Shown here: positions 45,830 to 58,465 of the stretch, one piece after another | Position numbering within the stretch: the stretch's first letter is position 1 | Layout of the letters: the number at the start of each line of letters is the position of its first letter | Assembly (NCBI GenBank): GCA_947179485.1 | Contig: OX359249.1 | Coordinates: 6,014,001-6,078,000 of the forward strand | DNA: 64,000 nucleotides | Direction: 5' to 3' | Origin: Allacma fusca | Taxonomy: Eukaryota > Arthropoda > Collembola > Symphypleona > Sminthuridae | The notes under the pieces: model-generated | Told to the model about the DNA's origin: nothing | What the model saw: only the letters and a program-made list of their open reading frames with translations | The model's database searches: none | Made by a program: the position numbers and the translations under genes

Positions 45830-48800
45830 ATATTAAACTTTCACCTTCTCCTTTCAAAATGCGAACAAGGTTCTAAAGTGCAGGGCCAGAGACATACTCC
45901 AGATATGATCCTACCCCGGGCTCTTTCCATGATATTAATTACTCCAGGAAAAATTCCCCTAACAGCCTCGGGCCTATCAAGAAATTCTGAAGAATACAAT
46001 TCTGAATAAATAAATTCACAACTTCCCTACATACTTACAGACAAGGACTCCTAATTTCAACATCTGAATAAATCCGTCTAAAAGCGTCTAGTTTAGACAT
46101 CTGGAGTATCTATACATAGATTCAAGAGATTTAGAAATAGCAGGAAGGATAGAAAAGACATGTAAATTAATTCCCTGGAATTTCACACTATTGGGGCAAG
46201 AGGAACAAATGATTTTTCTATTATTCTAACGATGATTCACAAACCCCCATGAAAAGAATTGACGTCATTAAAAGAGTGCGTGTAATTGTTAGGTATATTT
46301 TTGATTGAGTATTGTACGATACTGGGAGCTACGTACATCCTTATTTATCCAAAAATTGATTGAAATATCTAATTATACGGAATGAGGAAATATAAAATCC
46401 TGAGAATTAGTGTCAATGAAGTTTTCTAATTAAATAAACGAACAAACTTTCAGCACGAGGGAAACTAGTAAATTTGATGGGCAAATATGGGATTTCCCGA
46501 TTTATGTAAGGGGAACCGTCCTCAAATATCTACAAAATTGGCTGACAGCTCATAAGCACTTCAAGGGAATGATTTCTAAAATTTGGTAACATTTTTCAAG
46601 TATTGTTAACCACAATAATGGCTTACTCGGTCGATTTACGGCCTCAGCCCATTTATTACAAATAGTACTTGAGAGTTAGTTAAGTTTTTAGAGGTTGTAA
46701 TTCAGTCAGTCATCAGTTGGGACTGTATATTATAGTACCACGAGCCTGATGTCCTACTCCTATCTATTGTCAAAGTCAAAAAATGAGTAATCCGTCAAAA
46801 TCTCCATATGCAACTGCTCATGTCGAATTTGGCGAAGTTCTGGTTAAAATGTAAAGTTTACAAAAGACTAGGAGCGAAGGAGCGTGAGAGGAACCTGGAT
46901 GCATGTAATCAGAGGACATGATATGACGCCAGGGAAGGAAGGTACAAGGTACAGTAATATAATAATTATTCTTGCGTATGAAATCCTCAGAACGATACAC
47001 ACACTTCTGCTTCGTTCTGCAGCTTTTAATAGATATACAGATATATTGAAATACTTTGGAGTTCTTAATAGCTTATTTCATGGTAAAAAAAATAATACAG
47101 CCTCAGACGCATCTAGTTTTATTAGTAGGAAACCTATTAATTTCACATGTCGCCATTGTGCATTTCATAAGTGATCGCTCGTATATCAGCTTTACTGCAC
47201 TTATCCCAGTTTGTAGTATTTTCATCAGTCCTGGGCTCACCATAACTAAATCCCGTTTCCTCATATCTCACCCAACTTATCTGAACTGAGTTGGGACGGA
47301 GCGGTAAATCCCTTTTAATATTGGTTTCCAATGAAGAGGCTTACTCACACCCGCAACCATCTCCATTCATTGCATAAACAGCTATGTACTAAAAAGTTCC
47401 ACTTCGGCTCGAGTCAGTCACCAGTATGAAAATAATAAATCTCTTTCCCCATCCTCAACCACCAACTATAGTGATACAGATGCTTTAATGGGAAAATTGT
47501 TTTCTTTTGCGGGAATTCCAATCCGCTGATCCTTCATTTCTCGGAAGATTAACAAGCTCAATATTGACAGTGGTGATAGGGAACGAGACAAGGAGAGACA
47601 GGTAATTGCGCAACTTCCCCAGAAAAAAAAAATCCACTGAGCTGGGCAAAAATCAATACTTGAGTGTTTACTCGATTGATGAAATCATTGTTAAATTCGC
47701 ATATGAGCAAATTATAGGAGCATTGCAAATAGTACACATACGCTAATATAATAGCTGTATAGTCCCTGACTCGAACATCCTCCCTCATGAACGTACGCTG
47801 GTTACACAATGATAATAAAAGGAGACACGACTCAGCAAAGCAATAGTTTATGCGTATCAGCCATTGTTTCAAATTATGAACTCCTCTGATGTCACACCGC
47901 CGCAGTTATTATAAAAATATGTGAAATAGTAATCATCATTTTTAAAGGGTTGTGCTTATATAATTACACATATAATTATATTTATGTATATATACTAAAT
48001 GTATCTGAAATATTTATCGGGCTAAAATTACTACTGCACTATAGGTGATAACTAATAGTCAAATGTATATGTTACACATGTATGTACATGCACGTGCACA
48101 TTTGTACACACACACACACACACACAGCACATTTTCATCCATGGAAGCTCCACTGGTATTAATTATAAGCTTGGACAAACCTGAAGGAAATATTAGTTAT
48201 AGGCAGGGGAGAATTTAAGGGCTAATGTGATAAGAATTTTAAAATTTTAAAACCTCCAAGAGCTAACTCTGAGCATTGCAAATAGGAGGAGGGCCTCGAC
48301 TCATGAGAAAAAAAAACCGTGGAGAGGAGCATATCTGGAGTCTAACGAGTTGACAGTATGAACGGTGGAAAATTATTACGACTATTATTCTCATGTAAAC
48401 AAAAACCTAGTTTTAGATTTTAAGCCGTCTAGCGGCGGTTGAAATTCCATCGAGAACATGGGAGTGGAGGGACTTCCAGGGAAAACTTCAAATATAGAAC
48501 GACTTTAATGGTGTCCGGGGACAAAGTCCAAGTCAATGATAAATCTAGAGCTATGTATTAATAACGACATGACTCCGTCAGTACATGTGTGTGTGTGTGT
48601 GTGTCTATGTGTACCCAAAGCGGACCGTCGACAGTAACTAATGCTCTATACCTGGAAGGGACAGGGACACATACACACATGAGCTGAAAACGGGAAGGCG
48701 AAATTAACTGGAATGAGGAATATCCCACAAATCTTTACCCAGGGAATTGTCCGAGTAAAATGGAACTACATTTGAAATTCTGGTGGAAATCCAACACAAA

Positions 48801-51800
48801 GGGTGTTATTAGAAGGCTTTTGGTATTTGAGGGCAAGTGGCTCTCAATGTTTATAATTAACTGTCACGATTACACTCCTTGGCTACGGGGTAAGTGCTCG
48901 TGTGAGATTCCCTATGGTGGGGACAGCACTATTTTAAAACGGTTTTTCCATCGAGACCCTCTCTCCACTGGAGTTAGGCCGAGTCATTCGGACTTAATTA
49001 TGAGCCCTGTCTGTATTTATCAAACTGCAGAGAGTCCCGAGATAACTGTCATTTGGGCAATGGTCTCAAAAATTGGAATCATTTGCAAAAAAAAAACTGG
49101 ACTCAGGAATTACTTTTGTATTCGCACAATTCCCCAAATTTCCGACGTAGGGTTGCTCCCTGGGCTCCCGGAATGCATTTCCAAACAGTCATAGTTTGTG
49201 TTATTACAGACATTACTGTCATCCCTGATGACACAAGGTTGGTGACTAAAATGGAGCGCTGATACCAGTATTATTGTTTGCGAGCCACGGAACATCTGAT
49301 TGTGAGTCACTCTGTTTAAATATAACTCCAACTCTTGTCGTGTCCACTAGCAACGGAGAGTATCTCTATTTATTTATGCCTTTGACAAACGCATTTCCAA
49401 CTCTTGTGTACACACAATAGATCATACTTGGAGTTTGAATTCTCACGGCCTCCTTGTCCTCTCCAACAAGCTCTTGTCTCTATATAATTACGGAGTGATT
49501 ATCAAAAGTCAACAAATTAACTAAATTGTATTGACAGTAGAGTCACGTCTTAATCCATCCTCAGCATGGGATGTACATATGAGCTCCCAATTTCCCCACA
49601 CACACAATTACGCATAAGTTTAGGCTCAAATCAAAACATTGACGAAGGTACAGCTGTTGTTTTTGTCTCAAGTCAAACTACTAGTTTGAGGACTAGTGCC
49701 CTCACAATTTGTTTTCCTCGAAAAGACTTCCCCACACATGCCTATTAGTAGTTTAGAAAATTCTCAAATTTAATCGCTCACAATTAAGAGGGAAATTCCT
49801 TCAATTTCTCAAAAGTGATTCAACTTTCCTTATTATTCTCCCTCTTCAAAAAATTCCCATTGAAGGTCAGTGGAGCCTGGAGATTGGGGATAAAATCAGA
49901 TCTTTTCCAAGAATTCTAATGATTTCCTCTGCATCCAATGTAACCATATTATATCTCATACTACTACTGGGTTATCAATTCAATCCTCCTATGATATATT
50001 TTTATTCAAGCTTCCAATCATCTCTGAATAATGTAGTAGATGCAAAACGCATGTGATCATATAATGTCCCGTTTGAACTTTGCACTGAGCATTGACGAGG
50101 AAAAAGACTACCCTGTAAAGTTATACGGCACAGGGGGGGAATGAATTAAAAAGTGCTGGAAAAGACCTTTCCTCAAAGCACCTATTCACCTGGCAGATTA
50201 CATAAAGCCATGCTAGGGTATTAATTTAATGCAAGCAAAGTTACAGCCTCTTATCTGCAAGAACTTGAACTTGAAGATACCCAAGGAGCTTATTGGATTT
50301 ACTAGTAAAAGTAGATATACGAAAAGAAGCAGCTCTCAAGTTCATAACACGCACTCCTCAGTCCTCAGTCAGCTGAAATTAGTTTTCCTCAAGCCTTCCT
50401 TCTCAACTCAAGCTATCTAGATCTAGACCCTTGTAATGAACTTACCCTCCCCAGCTTTTACATATGAACAATTACATACACACATACACATATATCTATA
50501 CATAACATATAGATATACATAACTGGGAGAGATACTTAATCATGATGATCCTCTTTTTCTGATGGGTTCAGTTCCCAAAGAATCAAAACACAACGCAGTT
50601 TTTAGAAAGTAGATTATTAAGATTGGTGCATAATCCCCAGTCAAGAGTGGCACAATATTTGAAAATCGTAATAGAGGTCTTGCATAGATATATGATACAT
50701 AAAAAAAAATCCTATTGAATATGGAGAGAGAGAGAGAGAGATAGACAGATATGTAAATTTAATTCACTCCTAAGGAATTTCTCTGAGCATGTATCACAAG
50801 GGAATTTATTTGGAATAGAAATGTAGAAACTTATGTACATGTATTTTTTTCATGCATCTACTTGAAAAAAAAAAGTTTTATCATCCAACTTGATCTATTC
50901 AGGTGAAATTCATACAGGAGAGAAAAAAGGATGGATCACAAGTGGAGTGATAGCTTGTAGTAATTGACCTCTGAAAAAAAGTTGAAGGATTACCAGAGCA
51001 TGACCTTCGGGAGTTTCTTTCAAGAGCAGAGGACTCGTCGTTGGGAACGTCATGGAACGGTTTTTGCGAAACATTGTGTCGAGCGGTGTTAAATTAATAT
51101 TTAAGATAACAAATCACAAAGACAATTGTCCACCGTTTGATTCCATTCAATCAATCTATACCAGAGCAATAATAATATTACTGTAACCTGCACGTGTTTA
51201 TGCAAGTCTTTGGAGTCGAACGGGACGGTATATGCATAATACGAATGAGAGGAAAAACCTAAAATTCAATTGCGAATTGGATGCCAGGAAGGAGGGACTA
51301 TGAAACTCTATTTGCTATTGATAAGACTCTGTATGTATTGTCAGTTTCCATGCCATCATTGACAAATCTAGTCCAAGAGAATATACAATGTCAAGTCATT
51401 ACGAAATAATTCCTCATTATGCATTTGATTTGATAATCGTGGGAGGACAATGGAGTTATCAGCAAATACAAAAACACCACCTAGCATTTTGCATGGTGCC
51501 AGCTGGCTACATTTTCACACCTGTGTCTCTCGACAAGATAATACCGTACTCCAAGGGATCTATACGGGAATGTTGAGAGTTTCGTCTGCCAAAGATTTCA
51601 ATCAAAAGATAACCATAAAGCTTTATCTTTGAAAGATATTTGCGCGTGGCCAACTGCTCCCAACCCTTTTTTTCAGGAGCTATATACCCACTTGTAAAAT
51701 TTTAATCAACACAAACTTTCGCAACTAAATTAATATCACTCCAGCTATTTTGAAATACTTAGTGGAAGCTGGCTATGCACCTGTACTTTGAAGTAGATAG

Positions 51801-54800
51801 TATTACGTGATTTAAATATCTCATCCCTACAAATGACAAAAGCCTGTGACGTCCTTTCGTCCGTCCGGCACATTGATTCTCTTTTTGTTTAATGTGGGTC
51901 CCTTTGGAGGTTACAGATACAACCATTCATAGCTTCAATCTCAAATTAATTAAATAATTCCATAACGCTCGGGTAGAATTATCCAAATACTACGATCTTC
52001 AATTTGCTACCGAATGTTCAAAGGGTCACTGAAAAATAACCCATTGAGACTATCTATACCAAAAAAAAGGTGGTGACATTCCTCCACCTATTTTAATCAG
52101 AAATTATTTAATATTTTGGGTAAATAGTCTCTAAATACTCAACATTCAAGTAATTAATTACTAAGACTTTTTATGATTCATACTGGGTCGTGTACGCTGT
52201 ATGTCAACAACCTTCTACAGTAACTGATTTCAAAAATAATTTTTGTTGAATGTAATTTCAACCAAAATTATAAGTTCCTGAAAGCAGGGAAATTATCCAA
52301 ATCACACTACTGGAGTAAATTCAGCCATGAGCGTAGCGAGATCAAAGATAAATGATTCTCAGCGTAGGATCATTTTAGCCCACTGTTACGACCGCTTTTA
52401 GAACGGGTGAGTCCTCCACTGGTATGTTTATATTATTTGCTACAATCCTTTGCTTATGTCAGGTTCTAAATTCGGACGTACTTGAAAACAGTGTCAGTTT
52501 CTGTAATTAATTAGCCGATTTGTAACTCTTATCCAGAGCAATTGAGGACCTCATGTGATCCAGCTTTTTCCAACTAAGAGCCAGTCAGAAAAATGTGAGC
52601 CCATTACTCAGCACTATAATTGAGGATTACCCAAACATTTGAGGAGTGTTCGAGCGTATTTATTAGGATGTAGTAAAATCCACATAGAACAAACAGTCTC
52701 TCTGAGCCTTTGAGGATTTTGTTATGCCAGAAAAGAACCTCTACCATTTTATTAGCATGCATTGAAAGAGCCCAGAGAGCGAGTAGTATATATAATTATA
52801 GCTGAACGAGTAAACAAGTATAACTTACTTCCATGACTACTCAAACTAGTAACCCACATAGGCGAGTAGGTAAAATTCCCCACAGCTGCAACAGGATCCA
52901 TGACTTAGTGTGTAAATGCTGCGAATTTCCCACTACTACAATAGCCTCCGCTAATCCCGACACAAATTTATCGTCACAAAATTCAATGATTATTATTGTT
53001 TTGGGAGATTGAGCTTCACAGTATACACTCGATCTATGGTTAAGGAAGGCTAATCACACACACTCTACGTCACTTGACAGTGAGACTCACTCAAGTAATA
53101 ATTAATGTAGTTAATGGGAGGGAGGAAGAGCCAACTACAGAATAAAAAAAAATCCTGGGACAATGGGTGACAACACAGGAACAATTAATACGAAAGCACC
53201 TGGGAAATCAGTGGAAACACAATCAGGGTTCACATCTAAACTGAAACTGGTAACTGGTGCAAAATCTCCAAGTGAAGGAACCAAGTCTCTCCAGCTTGGG
53301 TTTTTCTTAAGTACAACATTTAGAGAGTACCACATCCAGCGGACACCACTCACACGCGTTCTAATAAAATCACTAAATTCTAAGTACAATAGTCAATATA
53401 AATTATATTTAGCCGTGCCACCACTATAGGCACACTTTGCCCCGTGGAAAGGGCAGGAGCGGTTATCTGTGTCGGACTTTCCCTCCAAATCTCCGTCCTC
53501 ATGTATACATACGAGGGCTCTCCATTCATGCCTCCTTGTAATTACTCCAGTCATAAGGTTCTAAATGTGTAGGTCCTCATGGGCTTCCTGTGTGGACCGT
53601 GGTTTAGTCCCAACAAATAAAAATATGAGGAGTACATGCCTTCAGGACGGACTCTCCACAGGGTAAAGTACGCACAACAAGAACCTGTTGTTCTGCCTTG
53701 ACGCACACCACACTGTCATCGTATGCGGGTGTGTTGTTCTGACAAAAAGCGTGGATTCCTTCATGCAGTTTTTATTATCCTTGTTTCAATGCACTATTAA
53801 TTATGACTGCGTGTGAAGGTAATGCCTCTCAATACTGTACTCAGGGGATAATTAATAATTGTGGCATATCCCAGCAAGGGCAAAAATGTATGTTTCTCTG
53901 GTTAGATACAAAATCCATGTAATGTGCTCAGTGCATGCTACACTACGTCCGGACTTGAGTCCAGCCTGCTTTTAAAGTTAGGCTAGGTAAGGCAATTAAG
54001 CAGTATCGATCCCGGACTTAATACCCTTCCAATGAGCAGAATCATTAGGGGGTCCAACACCGAGATAAGTTGATACTATAGTTTGGATTGTACTGAAGGA
54101 ATATTTTTGTTATGTACTAGTAATTAATGAGATGAGTGTGTACAGGTATAGGGTGCACTCTCACTGTAGGATTCTTCAAGTGTATTCTCTGGAGGGTCAA
54201 AGATATGAGGAAGCTAATGTTGTTTCCTTCCATGCTAATTTATCACATTGAACAAGAGCCTGTGTGTGATTGTAGGAGTCATATTTTCCTGTTTCAAGGG
54301 GTGCTGTTAAAAAGAGAGTACGCTCAATGATTTCCAATCATCTGGCATGTAATTACTGCTGACGTCAAGTAAATACCCGGTCAATGCACCTACGGGTTGA
54401 GGGGGTGCAAGTGGAGGACCGTGTGTCAAAGAATGTCAGGAGATGTCAGGGACATTTATGGAGTCGTCTTCATCTCAACTAATGAGCATGGCCTTCAACT
54501 TGACCCGCCAGAGACTAATGTCCTTTGAATTAAAAAGCCTTCAACTTTTAAAAAATATATAGGGATTTCCTCAAACGCAGTTTTGTCCCATGAGGCTCAT
54601 AGAAATTTGTGCTGCGTAAATTTTTTTAAAACTCCAGTTTTTCCTCTCTAACGGTGATTTATCTGCGGGAAGTTAATAACCCATAACAAAGTAATGAACT
54701 CCTCAAGGACTTCCCCTATTGATTCAGGTATTTAACTGAATGGAGCACAACAAACACGGTTGTGCGGAGTTGAATATACATGGAAGGGAAATAGTGAATA

Positions 54801-57800
54801 TAGGGAGTGGGCTACGGAACTGATAAAGGCAGGGACTGCAACTCAGGTAAGGTCGTTGCTTGTTATTTTGTATGCATGTCGTCGAATCATACATTTGCTC
54901 ACTCCAGCTCTCAAGTTTTTACACGGGACTGTCAATACTAAATGACTGGGCTTATAGGCGGCAGGAATCTTTCTGCAATTAGAAACATTGTGCGTAGTTG
55001 TATGTCACATTCTTCTCACATGTCCTCCCTCCCAATGCGTCATTTTACCGAGAGACTATTTCATTGCATTTAATAGCAATTTATTGTTTCCACATTTTTT
55101 TCCCATGACGAGGCCACTCCGGCTACAAAGAATTGTACTAAGGGGGGAAACAAGGCTAGGATAGTTTCTCAGCTCTGTTGGAATGAGAGTGATCAGTGTG
55201 TATACAGTCACTCAGATTAAAATTCCAGTCTCCTTTTTAGCTCCTGTTTGTGGATGGTGACTGGGTGAAACTGGTAAAAATAATTGTGACAATGAGGTCA
55301 ATGGCAGAATGACTTCCATACCCAAGGGCACCCTCTTGTCCGAAATCCAATGGATGAGGGGCTCAAATTATGCCTCATGTTTTCTTATTTGAGCTGACCC
55401 TTTCCCAAAATACCCCCCAAAAAAAACACTTCCTTCGGGGAAGGCCGCATGGGATTAGAGTCAAATATGGAAAGGGGTGAATGGCGTCTTAAAAACTCAA
55501 TGCTAATATTAAATTCGAAGGATTTGACCGTCCTTCAATGTTTTGACTCACTAGTAGCAGCAGTGTCCCGTGAATCATGAGTAAGATTCAGTTCATCGCA
55601 GGAAGATGCAGTGCAGTAATGTGACTCCGTGTAAAGTCATTCAATTGAGGGAACTTGATACTCTGGCGAACATGACCAGTGGACTCTCTTTATAGGAGCA
55701 TCCCTGGGAGGAGCTAAAATTCCTGAGATGCTACTAATTGAAGGCAGAGTTACAAGGAGGGACATTAGTACTGGAGTAAAGGGAATTACGCCCAGATATT
55801 TGGATCCCTTGGGATGTAATCTCTTACAAGGGGTCTTTGTAGAGAGAGGATCCTGTACGTTCAATAAAATATGAGTCATGTACAGAGCGCGGAAGACGCT
55901 GGGATTAATACTTCTTTCGTAATTATCCATCGGCTATGTTTTTCAGGTTAATCTCTGAATGTATGGTGAAATGATCGTGAGTCATGAGTGTCTTGTAAAC
56001 CTTCAATAAAAATACTGCACATTGATCTATCAATCCCAATATCAGAGCAGCCCTAAAACATTTGACCCAGCTAGATGCTTGCTTTTACAATAATAATTAT
56101 TATAGAAAAATAACATTATTGGGATGAACGGGAATGCCAATGACTCAATGTTAACCCTACAGAGCAAAAGCTCGTACAAACGTGTATCTCTCAGTGAGAG
56201 TCTCCTGCAAAGGCTCCTACACAAATGTGAGATTATAAAGGGAACTACATGAAAAATAATGCAAGTCAAGATAGTTTTTGCCTGTCATTAAGGACCAGTT
56301 AACCAGTTAATTATTCTGAATTCCTCCGCAAAATAAGAGAAATTAATTTATTGGGAAATAAATTCCTCATCGACATGTTCTTCCTTAAAGGAGAAATAAA
56401 AAATCCAAAAGTTACACGTTCTATCGTGAAATTATTACTGACTGAGCCTCCTTCCGAAAGTAAGGGATGACGTGGTCAAGAGAAAGAACAGTTGATAAGT
56501 TTCCACTTTTTTTTTTTTGAGAAATGCAAGTCCAGTTGCATTCCTCCATAGATTATGCACCGATATGCAAGCTTGTATAAATGCAATTTCTGAGGAGGAT
56601 TGTGGTAGGACGTTGATGTTATATTGTGGGATCCATTTATGGCCAAAATACCGTTTGAGGAATTTTTGTTCCATTAATTTTTTCCCACGGATGAATGAGA
56701 GATGAAGGAAGAATTTACTGTATTTGTTTTTTTTGTTGTTGCTGCTGCTAATGTGAAGATGTGTCACTCGTTGAACTTGAAATAACTAGTGTAATTAAAT
56801 AACAACAAAAATGATCCTAGCCTCGTGTTATTTTTGCTGTCATTAAATTGTTTCGTGGAGTTTTGCAAAAGCTGTTGGAAGTCATCTATTTTAAAATGAA
56901 AAGGTTTTTTTTTTGTGTGGGAGCAATAAATTCAGCAACAAGACGCTCGTGTTATTTCAATTGGATTGAAACCGAATCAAAGTGAAAAAGTTACAATAAC
57001 AAAGCCGTAACTTTTTCCCACAACAATTTAATTCTTGGTAGTCATTGGAAAGCTCTCCAGCGCTAATCTGAAATCAAATGCGTACTAAGAGACCTACGTA
57101 AGGAATAATTATCAATGAGTCATGAAGCCAAGGGGAATTATTAGGATAATTTAAGACATTAAAATTATTTTCTACGTAATCCCAAGACATATGGATTCAT
57201 TAAAAAATATTTTACTACCCAGTAATTAATGGTAGAAATATGTGGAGGAGATTTTATGTAAATGACATTAGGATAAATTCAAAACAATCCTTAGTCGTCA
57301 ATGGTATGGAACGACTCAGGGTGCAAAGTGTGTCGGAGGAAATAAAAATCCTACAAAATAATTTTCCTTTTGGAAATAACCTCTGGCGCATAACTCTGAG
57401 TTATATTTTGTATTATTGTGTCTATATAGAATATTTCTCACATGAAATAAAATTTAAAATAAGCACGCATTTTGAATAAATACCTTCAAGAAGTTACATA
57501 CAATGCTAGATGGAACTACACTAATTTAAATAATGGAGTGTAAAATTGCTGAAAAACACGGTTGGAGTTGATCACAAAAGTCTTACAAAATTCCTTACAC
57601 ATGTAATAATTATAGATTTGAACTTAAATGAATCTCAAACTTGAAGACAATTTTTCCGTATTGGTTATGACAAACATGTACAGGAAGCATTTGTGGTACA
57701 AGAATAATATAAGTGCAATTTGATTCATCGAGAAAAACAACAGGAGACGGCAATAACGCCTTCCATCAAAATAACGTAACCACTTGCCATTGCCACAAAA

Positions 57801-58285
57801 ACAGAAATCATAATAATTACTTTGTTTACGTGTACGAAGAAAGCAAACAATGAAATTCCTTCCCTATTTCAATAATGATTTTGAGACGTCTTAAGTATCC
57901 ACGTGTGAGAAGTTATAAAAACAAAAATCTTTCATGACTTGGGCATATTTCCTTCGAAATCCATGAGGTCTTTTAGGGGTCAGCTCAAAAATTTGTGGAT
58001 GCTCGGGAGCCGTTACATTAGGTACTCCTATGTAATCATAATTTTTATGTACGTACAGTTTTGAATGGCATCAATAATTTGATATTTTTCCCATTGGATA
58101 GCGAGAATGCCCTTTCGACCTAGGCATTCCCAAGTTGTTCCACGTGAAATCAAATAACTTTTCCCAATTTAACGTCTCAATTCTCGAACGTTGGAGAAAC
58201 GTTCTACATAATTTTTTGTAGAGATTCCCAAACAATATTACGCTGTCGTTCGGGGTTCCCATTTGAACGATATTAGCACTATACT

Positions 58286-58303
58286 ATTTCATTTAAATGA
58301 AAT
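58286..58303. other. 18-bp palindrome after SSUH2 stop codon
   Basis: ATTTCATTTAAATGAAAT is a perfect palindrome 15 bases downstream of the SSUH2 TGA on the coding strand, so it should lie in the 3' UTR. No clear AATAAA was seen close by. Confidence 0.6.
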
Positions 58304-58318
58304 TTACATTTTTCTTAA

Positions 58319-58465
58319 TCACAAAATGCTACAGCCACAACAGCAAGTTTGAGGGTAATCTGGAGCGAAGACTCTTTTGTCGATTCCGTAGACGTAGTAT
58401 CTCCCCGCATGCCTCTTCCACTGGTAGTCAATTACTGTGATGGGGACTATCCGGACTTGGTGTCT
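58319..58465 (-). CDS. SSUH2: SSUH2 terminal exon
   Basis: Forty-eight codons, RHQVRIVPITVIDYQWKR through YYVYGIDKRVFAPDYPQT to CCCGCSIL, then TGA. The acceptor CTTCCAG follows a C-rich tract. The Q/RH junction matches QQRQ in vertebrate proteins. The Cys cluster four residues from the end is a conserved family signature and could be lipid-modified or metal-binding, which is inference. Confidence 0.94.
   Translation of the reverse strand, partial: RHQVRIVPITVIDYQWKRHAGRYYVYGIDKRVFAPDYPQTCCCGCSIL

Larger units (their letters stand above)
40477..58318. other. Intergenic, about 18 kb
   Basis: No recognised gene on either strand. It contains the hairpins at 42198-42260 and 43113-43144, the possible RT relic at 45651-45829, a 12-bp TCTAGATCTAGA palindrome at 50416-50427 and only a few short microsatellites. 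The longest open frame (48760-49194, 144 codons, plus) has no start context, motif or family I can support. Confidence 0.5.

Noticed and set aside
48760..49194. 144-codon plus-strand open frame
   Set aside because: It is the longest frame in the right half, but it has no motif, no coding bias I can see and no splice context. Frames of this length are expected by chance in 64 kb.
51190..51290. tRNA-like GTTCGACTCC (minus)
   Set aside because: The bases that should close the T stem do not pair, and no A box was found.
54728..54848. Possible plus-strand exon ending CTCAG|GTAAGG
   Set aside because: All three frames from the nearest acceptor contain stops.
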